From Toxorhynchites rutilus septentrionalis (taxonomy: Eukaryota; Arthropoda; Insecta; Diptera; Culicidae), in the NCBI RefSeq assembly GCF_029784135.1, contig NC_073746.1:261369598-261433597 (forward strand): DNA of 64,000 bases, written 5' to 3'. Positions 23,129 to 34,860 of the stretch are shown piece by piece. The translations under genes and the position numbers were made by a program. Position 1 is the first letter of the stretch. Each line of letters begins with the position of its first letter. The notes under the pieces are model-generated. The model had not been told where the DNA came from. It searched no databases and saw only the letters and a program-made list of their open reading frames with translations.

Positions 23129-23893
23129 GTGTCGAGAAATAAAGACAGATTTTCCCAAAAAACGATTGTTGTCATTAAAAATCCCGGGACTTTTGAGCTC
23201 ATGTAGTACAGTGAAAAGAAATCGGAGACTGTATACAATCGAGTCCCATTTATATTGTATAATGTAAATGAATTCTATATTGTTGTGGGTTATTTGGTGA
23301 ATAAATGTTTTGAGAATGTTGGAGGTGACGAAGTAGTAATTGTACTTTCATACATCACCAACAAAACTTTAATACTATGCTAACCAACAGAAAGTATTAT
23401 AAACTTTTTCGGAGCTAAGAAAATCTGTTGTAAATTAACGTGGCCTTTAACAGCAGCAGCACGAATCTGATTATCAGTTTAAATTCGCTGATATCTCATA
23501 TCAGACTGAAATGTACTGATAAGCTATAACTTTCTTGCAGAATTTTGTTTCGGGCATAAGCAATTGATATGATGTCATTCATGTCGCATTCCGTGGCTTC
23601 CAGGAGCTACTGTTCAATGATCAGTGCAGTGATTTAGAAATTCAGGGACACAGGAGTGATTCTTTTTTAAATGTAGCTATGAATGCCATACACAGCTTCT
23701 CACTCAAAGTTTTAAAATTTAGCGTAACTTCAAAAAATATTTATTTTTAAATAATATGTTACAAGTGATTCAAGTAATGAGAAAATTGATCGTGACCGTT
23801 TTGACCGAATATTCTCATGAAATGGTCAAAAATAAAACCAAAAGAGTATGCATCAATGGGTATCAGTTTATTGCGATGGTCGAGAAAAGTGAA

Positions 23894-24239
23894 TTACAGA
23901 GCACTTGGTGGTTTGCAAGTTGGTTGCCAAACCCAGTCGAACCAGTTGATACAAGATTGAGTGGAAGGATCGAACATTCCTTCCGTTGGACAACGAACCA
24001 GTGTGGCTGCGGTTCCAGCTGAGGTGCATTGCCAGTAAGCAGTGGGGTCCCAATTGTTTCTCCATCTTCCTTGAGCTGCCTCTGCGGCGTTACAGGCCGG
24101 ACGTCCATCGGTATCATCACGAACACACTGGCTACTTGCAACGGCAATCAAACAAGCCAAGATGAGCACTATAATAAATTTAAGAAAACTTGCAAATTAC
24201 AGTTCCCTCAAAGTATATATTCTATAACTTACGTTTCAT
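23894..24239 (-). CDS. Peritrophin-like secreted protein with one chitin-binding domain, copy 2
   Basis: Two-exon minus-strand gene: exon 1 is 24239-24233, a 64-bp GT-AG intron spans 24232-24169, and exon 2 is 24168-23894. The product is 93 residues, the same length as copy 1 and clearly its paralogue. It has a signal peptide (MKLLILACLIAVASS) followed by one CBM14 chitin-binding domain with six conserved cysteines and the NNWDPTAYW core. Replacements against copy 1 cluster near the C-terminus (STQSCINWFDWVW versus NTRECVNWMIWTW). Probable role: binding chitin in the midgut peritrophic matrix or another secreted chitin layer (inference from family). The splice acceptor at 24169-24170 decides the start; the frame opening inside exon 2 would lose the Met-Lys start. 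Confidence 0.87.
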
Positions 24240-24324
24240 TGTGAGTTCGAAAAAGTTATTTCTTGGTTACAGTGAATGTAGTGAATTCCGAAACTGAATG
24301 ACCGAAATTGGAATGAAACTGAAG

Positions 24325-24426
24325 TTTTATACCTTTCATTCTAACCCTGAGAAGATCGAAATCGCGATAACGTTTTAATTACAACTGCTTAAATTTCGTA
24401 CTTCTGCGGAATCTCGTTATCGCAAC
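24325..24426 (-). promoter_or_regulatory. TATA box and paired inverted GATA sites of peritrophin-like copy 2
   Basis: TATAAAA on the gene strand at 24331-24325, 86 bp upstream of the ATG. Upstream lie CGCGATAACG (24363-24372) and CGTTATCGCAAC (24415-24426), with the spacer motif TTTTAATTACAACTGC shared with copy 1. The block of similarity continues upstream to about 24550 (GTGCATCCA, then TATTTATTTATCG). Confidence 0.6.
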
Positions 24427-24559
24427 AAATGTGCAGAAAAAGACGCCGCTTAAACCAATTTGAACGATGACACATAACTTTTTGTATGTTTGCTTGAAAA
24501 TTTCCGAAAAGTGCATCCAGTTTCCTGGTATTTATTTATCGCCAAACAAGTGCAAACGA

Positions 24560-25842
24560 TGTCAATGTCAATCGAAGTTTCGATCCCACTTGATTAATTT
24601 CTTATCTTTGAAATGTAACATTTTTCTCCTACTGCACAAAACTAATTTTATCATGTTCATTATTTCGAAGGAAACATGGTAAAAGGACCAAGCTTTTATA
24701 ATTTTAATTACGGTGAACTTCTACAAGGTCTGAACTGGAGCTAACACTCCTGACAACTGTAAACTTTTCTCAACTCCCGAACTACAAATCATTTTCCTGA
24801 AAGAATGGTAAAAGAACCATATTTAAATTTGATATACAAGTAAGACTAACTATGTATTCTTAATTTAGCTTCCACCCAATAAACTCCTTGTGCATCTACT
24901 TTCGACTAGGAGGGACAATATCTTGAGGAGCCGCCTTAGCTACTGGTTGAAGGTATGTTTTCAATTATTAACGTAAACTACGCATTGCAGACAACGAAGA
25001 TGTACTTAACAGAATATGTTAACGCTCGCAGACTTCAAACAGCAATTGAAAGTGAATTTGATTGCACCAACATGTTCCTCCGTGATTATTATTATCGTAT
25101 GGATCGGTAACGAGAGCCAATCAACCAAATATCATGGTACAAATGACTAGCAATCCTGAATTGAGAAAGCTAGCAACTCCAGCATTTCGAATGTGAATCA
25201 TCAAAGTATTCGAAATAGTGGTTCAGCTATAGAGTTGGCTCCATAGACTCAGAGGCGCAATGATGAGGATGAGAGAGGAGCAGCATCGGCATATAGCAGA
25301 GTTTTTTTTTCAATTTAGTCAATTTTCGCAGAACACGGGGCAACAGTGTTCGCGCCTTTCATGAAAAAATCTTATAACATTTTATAACATTGGTCAACAT
25401 TTGTCCCCTTCGGAGCATGGGTAGCGCAGCAATAAAAACTATGCTAGCGTGAATGTAAATAAAACTTGAGTAAAATTATTTGAAAAGACCAATTCTACGA
25501 TTCAAACAACGAAGAAGGCCGAGGAGGAACATAGAAGAAATGAGATCAACTTCACGACAAACACATCAGCATGTGTTCAAAAACATAAAGACAGATTAGA
25601 GTCTTAGAAATTTCTAATGAAAATTTGCAACCATTTACTTATATTCGATAATATCATAAATAACAGTATTAGTCGAACTTTGTTTGCGTTCTTTGATTTT
25701 CTGCAACGATCATTGGTGATCCTGTTCATCGCGTGAAGGGAATGATAGAAGAAGACGTCGTCACCATTAGCTCACCATTTTTAAATTTGGTTTCCCACAA
25801 TAATAATTTAAAAACTTTTCAAAAGTCGTTAGTTACATAGCA
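24560..25842. other. No gene seen
   Basis: AT-rich intergenic DNA upstream of peritrophin copy 2. I see no open frame with a recognisable domain, no tRNA and no clear inverted repeat. Confidence 0.4.
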
Positions 25843-25850
25843 GCATACAT

Positions 25851-26838
25851 TAGGGTGGCAATGGATGTATGGAAAAAAACATCATCGAATTTCAAAAACC
25901 GACAATGTACATTTTGTTTATTGGCCCAATAAATGATTTATGCAAAGTTTCAGCTCAATCGGACATGATTTAGGGGTGTCTCAAAGCGCTCAAAGTTTGG
26001 ATTTTTTGATGTTCGAAAATCTTCAAAGGGGGAAAAATCAACCTTTTGGGACCTTTTGGGCCTGAGAAGCAATGAAGGTATGGAAAATAAATAATTATCG
26101 AATTTAAAGAACCGACCATGTACATTTTGTTTATTGGCCCAAAAAGTGATCTGTTTCAGTTCAATCGGACATGAATCAGGAGTGCCTCAAAGCACTCAAA
26201 GTTTTGATTTTAAGCCAATCAAGCTAAGTCCCAAAAAGTCGATTTTCGGCCAAAAATTTTTTTCCAGATAACACCAGATCTCGAAGTTTTATGCATTTTC
26301 AGTTCGTTTGGCATCGAAAAAAAAAACGATTTTCTAAATTTCCTTTACTCCCCCATTGGAAGATTTTCGAGGATCAAAAAATTAAAACTTTGAGCGCTTT
26401 GTGGCACCCCTTAATCATGTCCGATTGAGCTGAAATTTTGCACAAATCATTTTTTTGGGCCAATAATCAAAATGTACATGGTTGGTTCTTTAAATTCGAT
26501 GTTTTTATTCATACCTTCATTGACTCTCAGGCTAAGTCCCAAAAGCTCGATTTTGGGCCAAAATTTTTTTTGACATTTTGACAGATGACATCAGATCTCG
26601 ACGTTTCATTTTTAAGTCATTTGGCATCGAAATTTTTTTTCGATTTTCCTAATTTCCTTTACTCCCACGTTGGAATATTTTCGAGGATCAAAACATCGAA
26701 ACTTTGAGTGCTTTGAGGTACCCCTAAATCATGTCCGATTGAACTGAAACTTTGCACAGGTCATTTTTTTGGGCCAATAAACAAAATGTACATAGTCGGT
26801 TTTTGAAATTTGACGTGACCATTTTCGCTGCCACTCTA
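25851..26838. mobile_element. Foldback DNA element (about 990 bp) with 8-bp target duplication
   Basis: Ends TAGGGTGGCA and TGCCACTCTA, flanked by the perfect duplication GCATACAT (25843-25850 and 26839-26846). Almost the whole element is an imperfect inverted repeat. Blocks around AATGTACATTTTGTTTATTG, CGGACATGAT and TTTGAGCGCTTTG-like words occur twice in one orientation in the left half and twice in the other in the right half. Non-coding. The 8-bp duplication and the GGGTGGCA end suit a hAT-derived non-autonomous element. Confidence 0.8.
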
Positions 26839-27192
26839 GCATACATATTCCAAACCAATAGTGTAGTTAGACGCTATGTCGTGGAAAATGCTGATATCGT
26901 CAATATTTTTGTATAATCTCGATCTGAAGGAAAACTTTCTGAATATTGGTCATCTAAGAAGTATCCGCTGTTTTTTGTATAATTTTGAATGATATTTTTC
27001 TGTACTGAAAATAAATTTCTATTAAGCATTTATTGATCATTATTATCTTTGATATCTATATAATTACATATATCGCAATTACGATTTTGCGTAATATACA
27101 ATGAAATCTTTCCTATTTTTGTTACATATCTCATTTCATCTTCTGTAAACTTACCTAAACCCCAATTATTTAAATCAATCAGAATAAATATG

Positions 27193-27655
27193 TCTCCGTG
27201 TGTCTCCGTAGCCACATTGGTTGTGCGTTCGCTTAGTAAGCGATCGATAGTGAGTTCAAAACTCAGGGCCCTCATTGACCATCTTTGTGTTGTTACAGAA
27301 TAACTACGTCCACAATCATCAGCGATGGGGATCGATCCACGGTCGACATAAGATCGATTCATCCATACAACTGCTCTGCTCTGCTCTGCAAGAAACATCA
27401 GGCTGCTGTTCTATCAATAATACAACAATGATCATATCAACTGTCTCCGCTGTCCGGTGGTCTAACTGGATAATGGAAAAAAAAGGAATACTCTTACGCC
27501 TAAATGGCTACTGTGTAAATTTACCATATGCAATGGTATAGAAGGAATACACTTATGCCGAAAAATGGCAACTGTGTAATGTGCTATAGATATGATAAAC
27601 ATGTGACATGTACACGATTAAAATTCAGCTCTGTTACAGCTGAAATAAAAAAATA
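27193..27655 (+). mobile_element. tRNA-derived SINE, copy 1
   Basis: The 5' part resembles a tRNA with RNA polymerase III A and B boxes (TAGCCACATTGGT near 27209 and GAGTTCAAAACTC near 27252). A tRNA-unrelated body follows (CTGCTCTGC, CCGCTGTCCGGTGG) and an A-rich tail ends near 27655. The same sequence occurs at 57375-57750 and 63905-64000. It resembles the tRNA-related SINE class described from Aedes (Feilai-like); the exact family name is not verified. Confidence 0.75.
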
Positions 27656-27689
27656 TGATATTATATATGAGTGGCTTAGAATGAAAGGA

Positions 27690-27901
27690 GTGTAAGTGAT
27701 TTGATCGATTTCTCTACATCGACTCACTCTTTTGGTCATAACTTAGCTGCAAATACATTCCCTGCTGTATTTGACAATGTAGAAGATAGGTCAGAACCTC
27801 TTCTATCGGATTCTATAACAAACTTAAATTGGAACTTTTTGCAATTGAGTTATTAACTAAAGAAAAAGTTGATGAAGAGAAATCGATCAAGTCGCTTACA
27901 C
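27690..27901. mobile_element. Small inverted-repeat element (212 bp)
   Basis: The ends GTGTAAGTGATTTGATCGAT (27690) and, reversed, GTGTAAGCGACTTGATCGAT (ending 27901) extend as imperfect inverted repeats for about 35 bp. Non-coding, MITE-like. The target duplication is not clear. Confidence 0.6.
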
Positions 27902-28694
27902 CTAAAGTGACCAGATGGTCAGAGGTCTAACGCGGGACACAAAAAACAAAATGTTATGTATATACGTTATGTGAACATAAACCATAGTTTAGCAAGTCTA
28001 AACTGATCAGTATTATTTCTTTCTGAGTTGTGATTTCTCGATGTTTGAGATTTTGTTTACGCCCGAAAATCACTCGTTCAATCAGAGCATTTACGCCTGG
28101 CAAGCACGATTCAAATTCTACAATTTTCTTCAAATTACCGAATGGAATGCTCGAAAATTCCAATTCATTTTTCATCGATTTTAGTGTTAACGTATGCATT
28201 CAAAAAAATGAACTAATTTCGGATGGCGATGAAAGATAGGATATAGGATTATAGGAACAAATTTTCTATATATCTTACGTTTATTAAGTCTACAACAAAA
28301 GTTATTCAATTTTTCCATACTGCAAGCTCCACCCTACAGCGAAAGAGTTGGACATCCTGAGGCACTTTGTGTCCGCCAGATATAGCCGATCTGGTGTTTA
28401 CAATATCATCTCTTTGCCGCTCCTTAAGCCTGGAGATCGAAGCAACCGGCCAAACGGTGGACATTTTTATGCGGAAGCGTCAGACGCGACCGGCCGTATC
28501 TGAGCAGTATCTGAGCGATTGCCCAGAAGAAGTGAAAGAAGTGAAAAACTTCTTTTCGTACTCATAATGAAAGACGAGACGTACTTGATGCTAGAATTCA
28601 ACGAATGACAGGGGACCGGGTACTTTACGTTCCTCAGGTAAGCGATGGCGTCGAATATATCATTCACATCAAGTTCTCGAAGATATCGCACCCA

Positions 28695-29960
28695 TTGTCG
28701 CTGAAATGGGTGCGATATACTATGCTCTAGGGATCATTGAAACACTGCCCATCGACCATTATTTTATTTTATCAGACAGTCTCAGCTCAATAGAGGCAAT
28801 CCGCTCAATGAAAGTTAATAAACATTCATCTTACTTCCTAACAAGAATAAGACATCTATTGAGTGTTTTGGTCGAAAAATTATTCAAGATTACCTTAGCA
28901 TGAGTTCCCTCTCATTGCTCGATTCCGGGGAATGAGAAAGCGGACTCGCTAGCTAAGGTGGGCGCTTCAGATGGCACACTTTTTGAAAGGCAAATTGCTT
29001 ATAACGATTTTTTTCAGATTCCTCGTCAGCACACACTCGTTAGTTGACAGCGCATGTGGAGTGAAGGTGAGTTCGGTCGCTGCTTACACACGATTATCCC
29101 TAAGGTCTCGACGAGTGCTTGGTTTAAGGGATTGAATTTAGGTCGTGATTTAATTCGCGTGATATCTCGGCTTATGTACAATCACTACAACCTAAACGCG
29201 CATCTCTATCGCATTGGGCTCGCAGCAAACAATCTTTGTGATTGTGGCGATGACTACCACGACATCGAGCATATTGTCTGGTCGTGTATCCGGTTCCATG
29301 CTCCTCGCTCTCAGCTCTTTAGAGCACTGAGAGCAAAAGGCAGACGATCGGATATCCCCCTCCGGGATATCTTAGGTAGCCGTGATCCTGATCTTCTGCT
29401 TCATCTATACCTGTTCCTCAGAAACGCCGATGTCAACGTTTAATGATGTTTCCTTCGTTGTGTCCCTGTTTCATATCCCTCCTATCCGATCTATAAACTT
29501 TTACTTAGTCGCGGAAATACATACACACACTCTTTACAGATACACGGGCCAAAGGTTGTGCAGTCCACTGATCATTCAACAAGAGCCAAAGGTTGTACCG
29601 TTCATGACAACTCTACACGAGCTGATGATTGCGCCGGCTAGTGACTATTCTATTCTGGATTCCTCGAGTCGATAAGTCGCACCACGCTAGATATGGGGTA
29701 CAGACTAGGGGAGCGTTGCTGATTAATGGTCAGCTGCATCCCAATAGGAAGTATCCCGTGTCGGGCACATGTACAGAGCATTGCAGACTGCGACATCCCA
29801 ATTATGAGAACACTTGTAATACTAACCTCGAGCCAACCGCGAGTAATCGGTTACATATTACTAACATAGTTGAAAGGCAAATATTGTCGAAATATTGAAC
29901 TCCCGGCCCTGTGACGCCATATACCCTTAATAAAAATATATATTTTGGATAAAAAAAAAA
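28695..29960 (+). mobile_element. 5'-truncated I-clade LINE (RNase H and 3' end)
   Basis: Homologous to the 3' third of the LINE at 57751-63904. The RNase H region (AEMGAIYYALG, ILSDSLSSIEAIR, PSHCSIPGNEKADSLAK) is followed by the same C-terminal tail with a CDCGDDYHDIEHIVWSC zinc-like motif, ending with a stop at 29443. In-frame stops at 28900-28903 and near 29045 break it. The 3' untranslated region shares CCGCGAGTAATCGGTT with the longer LINE and ends in an A-run at about 29951-29960. Dead on arrival through 5' truncation, then mutated. Confidence 0.8.
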
Positions 29961-30351
29961 GTTCTGGAAGAAGGTCCTTCTCTGACAGACGTGTAGGGAA
30001 TGTCCAAGCCGCTCTTCTTTCGAGTCATATGATGAACGGGGAGATATATAGTTTTTTTTTTTTATTCTGTGATGGTCCCAAAGGCCCTTTCATTTTTTTT
30101 TGGGTCCTACCTCCACCCCATACGCTTCTTTTGGAGTGGGAGGGACTGATTATCTCGCAGATAATTAGTTTTTCAATGTTATATTACTTGATGTCGTCGG
30201 ATTTTTTCTGGTACTATATTTCTCGTTGCGTCTACTCCCGCGTATGGCCATCACTCTAAGTCCATCACATCTAGTCAATTATGAAATGTACATTCTGTAG
30301 TCATTATATAATTATCATTTTGTTCTCATTCGCTGACATTCATGTCAGTGG

Positions 30352-33186
30352 TCAATAAATTTTTTTAACGAAGTCAATTGTTGTCCTTTTGAATTGTGCG
30401 ATATTTGTCATTTCTTTAGCGTCTTGAGGTAATGTGTTGTAAATTTGTAGTCCACGATAGAAAAGTGATCGTTGTGTCGTTGTTTTTGTAAGATATGGTA
30501 ATCTAAAGTCAGCTGCTCTCCTAGTGTTATGAGAGTGCACGTCTCTTCCATATTCGACATCTTCCATCAAATAATCAGGTAGTAATCCGAGTTTAATTTT
30601 ATGAATAAAAAATCAGGCAATTTCGGACAGTCCTTTGTCGTACGGACAACCATTGAAGCATATCCAACATCAAAACACTTGGTGTGTACCTACTACATCT
30701 AAGAACCACTCTCATCTTATTTTGTAAACGTTGCAGTCTTTGTAGTTGCGTATCTGAAGCATGTAGCAATACTGTAGCACAATAATCAAAATGTGGCATT
30801 ATAACAGACCGTACATACGTCACCTTAGATTCGAATGTTAGATACCTGTTTATCCGGCAAAGCACACCATATTTAACAGCCACCTTTTTTATAACGTAGT
30901 CAACATGTTCAATGAGCGTTAGCTTCTCGTCGACTTGCACACCTAGATATTTAACAATTTTTACTCGTTCAATCATTACACCATCCATGAACATAGGTCC
31001 GTCCGTCTTTAAACTTAAACGAACATAGAAAGACGAACATAGGATGTCCGTCTTTCTTCCGACTTCCGATTATCATCCAGTACGTCTTGGAAAGATTCAG
31101 ACAAAGTCTCTTCATTTTCAAATACTCCGTAATTATTTTCAAGTCTTCGTTTGCCTCCGCTATTGCTGTAGACAAGTCATCATTCACACAATAAATTGTA
31201 AAGTCATCGGCAAACAATTTCAATACACCTCTTCCTGTATGATATTTCATGTCATTAATATAGAGAATAAACAACAAAGGACCTAACACACTGCCTTGAG
31301 GAACACCTAAATCATTTAGTCTTCGATCCGATGTAGTATTTCCAAATCTAGTTCTTTGACTTCTATTATTCAAATAGCTTGTAAACCAATGCAAAACCAC
31401 ACCAACAATTCCTATGTTCTGTAATACTTGAAGAAGCTTCTGTCTATCAACTCAAGCTCTTTTGAAATCCAAGAACACAGCTACCGTGTATTTTCCATTC
31501 TCTATATTAGACTTCCATTTGCGTAATATTAAGTTTATAGCAGTCTCAGTAGAATGATTCTTTCGGAAGCCTGATTGTTCTGGAATCAAAATGCCTTTTC
31601 TGTTGATGAATTCCAGCAACTGCTTCTTCACACACAGCTCTAAAATTTTTTCTCAACATATTTATGGGTCTGTGTAGCTTTGCATCAGTAGTGTTTGTCA
31701 CTTTCGGGATAGGTATTACTATCGATTCCTTCCACGGTTCTGGGACTACACCGCATCGAAGACTTTCATTTACGATTTTCAACAACATACCATTCATAAC
31801 TAATGACGCGTCTCTAAACACTTGGGTTGACACATTTCCAATTCCTGATGTACGTTTCAACTTCTTTATTAATTCGTTGAGTTCATCATTTGTAACCAAT
31901 GAAAAATTCCTCAAATGCGGATCGTCTTCAACTGACACTGACACTAACGCTGACAACTGACACACATTCGACACCAACACTGTCTGACATGGAGGAATGC
32001 TTTCATGTATTTCAATCACGCTATCAACAAAATACTCATTCAATCGATTTGCAATTTCTTGTTCGTCTGTTATTTCTATGTCATCAAAGTTCATTATATT
32101 CGGTTTCGTCGTCTTGGAATTCAGTAGTTTTTTAATTGTTTTCCATAATTTTCTTCCGTCATATTTATTTATTTCCAATTCTTCTTGAAACATTGTATTT
32201 TTTGTCTCTCTCAGCGCCCTCGAATATAGATTTCTAGCAGCAACATAATTATTCCAGTTTCGCGTTGTTCTATCTTGCCTATGCTTACCACACAATCTAT
32301 CACGGCGACACTTTAGATTAGCCAGATGATTGGAATACCAGCTGTTTACTGGATGTGTTGTAACGATTTTGATATCTATTAGTTGCGATACACTTTTTTC
32401 TAAGATTTCATCAAATGTTCTCGCTTCACCATGAATATCGCCTCCGACAGTAGAGGAAATAGACAAACTTTGTCTTAATAAATTGCAAAGACTCGCCTGA
32501 TTATAACGAACCCATGATTTAACCGAAACATGCTCATTTTGAGTGTCTGGAACAAAATTGCTACCTGGTTTAACACAAATAGTCTCATGATCTGAAATTC
32601 TATAATCATGTAAAACGTTTGCCACGCAGTTTTCATGATTAGAAAAAACTAAATCAATCTTTGTGCTACTTAGTTGTGTTACTCGGGTGTCTTGTACAAC
32701 GTACTGCTTCAAACCGCACACATCTGCCACTCGTCTCAACTCACGACTCTCGTACATACTGTTATAATTTATATTGAAATCACCACAAATTATATTTTCG
32801 ATACCATCATTCATCGCATCTGAAAGCCATTCATGCTCAAGTAATCTCAAGAATTCGTTATCACTGAAACTAGGAGAATGATACACACCGCCAACAAGTA
32901 ACTTCTGATTTCCTGCTCTAATTTTTATTGCAAGGAACCAATTTCCATTTTTCTTATCGTTTTTAACTAACTCTACCAAATGTCCATTTTTCACATATAT
33001 GGTAACACCACCAGTATGTTTCGAATGTGATATGCAATTTATCATCTGGTATCCAAGAAGAGAGTATAAACATAGATTAACATCATCAGTCAAATGTGTT
33101 TCAACAATTACCACCGCTAGAGGTTTTATGTCATATATGCTGAGAGAAATGTCATCGAAATGAGTGGATAAACCAGCCGCATTCAA
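30352..33186 (-). pseudogene. LINE ORF2: endonuclease and reverse transcriptase, frameshifted
   Basis: First part (33186-31546): apurinic-type endonuclease with VIVETHL, IICGDFNIN and ISDHETI, which hold the metal-binding Glu, Asp/Asn and catalytic Asp-His positions. It runs into the start of the reverse transcriptase (IPIPKV, HRPINML). The frame is lost near 31546-31400. The reverse transcriptase resumes at 31400 with GVPQGSVLGPLLFILYINDM and the active-site LFADDFTIY. It shifts again near 30980 into the thumb/C-terminal region (YVRSVIMPHFDYCATVLL) and again near 30580 (NTRRAADFRLP). In a live copy ORF2 nicks target DNA and copies the element RNA; at least three lesions prevent this here. 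Confidence 0.82.
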
Positions 33187-33210
33187 ATATACAATCGACA
33201 GCTCTGGCTG

Positions 33211-34521
33211 CTATTTACCATAGTCAATAAGCTCTCTTGCTTTCCTAACTTTTTCCTGGTATATGGTACATTCATAGCTTAAAGCCGTGTGGCAGATATC
33301 CAACTGATGATCAGCATCAAACTTCTTCTTTCGATTGTTCTTGTCACAATTGATACAATTTTCATACTCTGCTTTACAATCTTTTGACTTATGACATTCA
33401 GCACAATACGGACAACGTATACTATCATTGCAATCTGGGGACTTATGCCCGTAGCTCCAACATTTGTAACATCTCAAGACACTAATTGCTTCGAAAACTC
33501 TGCATATTTCCCAACCGACAGTCACTTTTTCCATTTTCAGTAATACTTCGAACGTTACCGCATCAACTTCAATAATCGCTATATTTGCGCTATGTTTCCA
33601 TTTTCTATTCTTGTATGACTTAACGAGTTGTATCTCCGCATGTTCGTTTAAGTTATTTTGTTTCTTCAATTTATCTAAAAACAAAGAACCATCACCTTCT
33701 TTAATTTCTTCGTCATGACCAACAATCCTCAACATTGGTTTGTTTGGCTGTCTGATGCGAATTTCATACTTTTTTCCGAGTTTTTTCTCTGCTTCCTTCA
33801 ATAAAACGGCAGCAGTTTCCCTCGAGTCACATCGTATGAAGGCCTCCCCTGTAGCTTCTACAATTCGCATCGATTTGATCTGCAACCTCAAACGAGGAAT
33901 GCAGTTCAGAACGGGTAATATCAATGTTTTGTTTATTCTTTGGTTTGAAACAGACAGTTTCATCATCGCAGAAGACTTGTCTTTTATCATTGTGGTCATT
34001 TTGTCAATTGGAACAGTCTCAATCGCAGGAGCAGATGCTACACCGCTTTCTTCACCTTTGTTACAGTTGTCATTTCTATCAAGATTTTCCTTATTTGCTG
34101 TTTCCTTAGGTTTCCGATTTCTAAGTACTCTTCTTTCTACATTTGAAACTTTTTTCGTTGTCATCGGTGCTACTACTGAACCATTATTTTGTTTTTCAGC
34201 AGCAACAACAATATCCGACCATTTAACAACATTATCATTCAAAGTTTTATTATTTCTCCCGGTATTATTACTTTTATTTGTTTTATCATCCAAAATTACA
34301 CAAACATTTTCTTTACCTAATTCATTTTTTAAAACTGATTTCATAATATTTTCGATACCTGTCATAAAACTTTCAGTCATCTCTTTGAATTCGTCACGCA
34401 ACATTTTTTTCATCTGTTCCATGTTTTCCTCTTCAGTACTTGGTGACACATCACATTGACACGCAACATTTTTCTTAACACTACGCATTCGTTTACGACA
34501 CTCATAGCAGACATACAGCAA
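33211..34521 (-). CDS. LINE ORF1: Gag-like RNA-binding protein
   Basis: A 436-codon open frame upstream of the endonuclease/RT frame on the same strand. The N-terminal half is lysine- and asparagine-rich and coiled-coil-like. The C-terminal third has zinc knuckles: CYKCWSYGHKSPDC, CPYCAECHKSKDC and a third incomplete CINCDKN region. This is the ORF1 layout of Jockey-like LINEs, in which the protein packages element RNA and helps target it. The frame ends 24 bp before the first listed ORF2 codon, so ORF2 was probably translated by reinitiation or from a nearby upstream start. The frame itself is intact, but the partner ORF2 is not. Confidence 0.8.
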   Translation of the reverse strand: MLYVCYECRKRMRSVKKNVACQCDVSPSTEEENMEQMKKMLRDEFKEMTESFMTGIENIMKSVLKNELGKENVCVILDDKTNKSNNTGRNNKTLNDNVVKWSDIVVAAEKQNNGSVVAPMTTKKVSNVERRVLRNRKPKETANKENLDRNDNCNKGEESGVASAPAIETVPIDKMTTMIKDKSSAMMKLSVSNQRINKTLILPVLNCIPRLRLQIKSMRIVEATGEAFIRCDSRETAAVLLKEAEKKLGKKYEIRIRQPNKPMLRIVGHDEEIKEGDGSLFLDKLKKQNNLNEHAEIQLVKSYKNRKWKHSANIAIIEVDAVTFEVLLKMEKVTVGWEICRVFEAISVLRCYKCWSYGHKSPDCNDSIRCPYCAECHKSKDCKAEYENCINCDKNNRKKKFDADHQLDICHTALSYECTIYQEKVRKARELIDYGK

Positions 34522-34539
34522 AGCGCTATTCGAAGTACG

Positions 34540-34860
34540 AAGTGCATGCCGGAGTTTGGAAGGTGATGTGGTCTTTATGCCGAACCTGGGATCAGCCCAT
34601 TATGCCAAAAGATCACTGGATGATGGATCGGTTGGAGATAAACATTGTCGCGAAGACCACCAACATTCCCAACATTCCCCAGCTTAGCCTGATAGAAAAC
34701 TTTTGGGCGAATGGCCAAAATAGAGAGACAGACGACCACCAAAGCAACGAAAAGATAAAATAACACGCCGATATACATATTTTCATCGGCCATGGTTCAG
34801 GCTCTGGCCAACTTCCGTAAGACCGCCCAGCGCTTCATTTACGATACTTCATCAAACAAC
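34540..34860 (+). pseudogene. Tc1/mariner transposase C-terminal scrap
   Basis: Read across frames, 34560-34740 resembles the second half of a DD37E-like catalytic domain: an LGSAHYAK segment like LASCHYSK, then IPQLSLIENFWAN, corresponding to the APELRPIEKYWA block that holds the third acidic residue. The rest (to about 34860) is weaker. Frameshifts are evident. It lies next to the 5' end of the minus-strand LINE. Confidence 0.45.

Larger units (their letters stand above)
30047..34530 (-). mobile_element. Minus-strand non-LTR retrotransposon (Jockey/CR1-like), disrupted
   Basis: Reading leftward: ORF1 (34521-33211), ORF2 (33186-30352, broken), and a 3' region ending in a T-run at 30051-30063, which is the poly-A tail on its own strand. 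It has an APE-type endonuclease and a reverse transcriptase but no RNase H, which fits Jockey- or CR1-like clades rather than I. The 5' border is not certain; sequence right of about 34530 is different (a transposase scrap). Confidence 0.8.

Noticed and set aside
27205..27275. tRNA-like sequence with A and B boxes
   Set aside because: It lacks a foldable acceptor stem and is followed by the SINE body, and the same unit occurs at 57380; it is a SINE head, not a tRNA gene.
28567..28690. Possible mariner-type transposase scrap (DETYLMLEFNE)
   Set aside because: It resembles the DDETYVKADF block around the first catalytic Asp, but only over about 12 residues before a stop; too short to support.
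28682..28717. 12-bp inverted repeat (ATATCGCACCCA, with 12-bp loop)
   Set aside because: Noted at the start of the LINE fragment, but it lacks other terminator or element features and may be chance at the junction.
33740..34459. 239-codon plus-strand open frame
   Set aside because: It is the antisense of the LINE ORF1 (33211-34521), with Phe/Leu/Ser-rich composition typical of a shadow of a Lys/Asn/Glu-rich gene.
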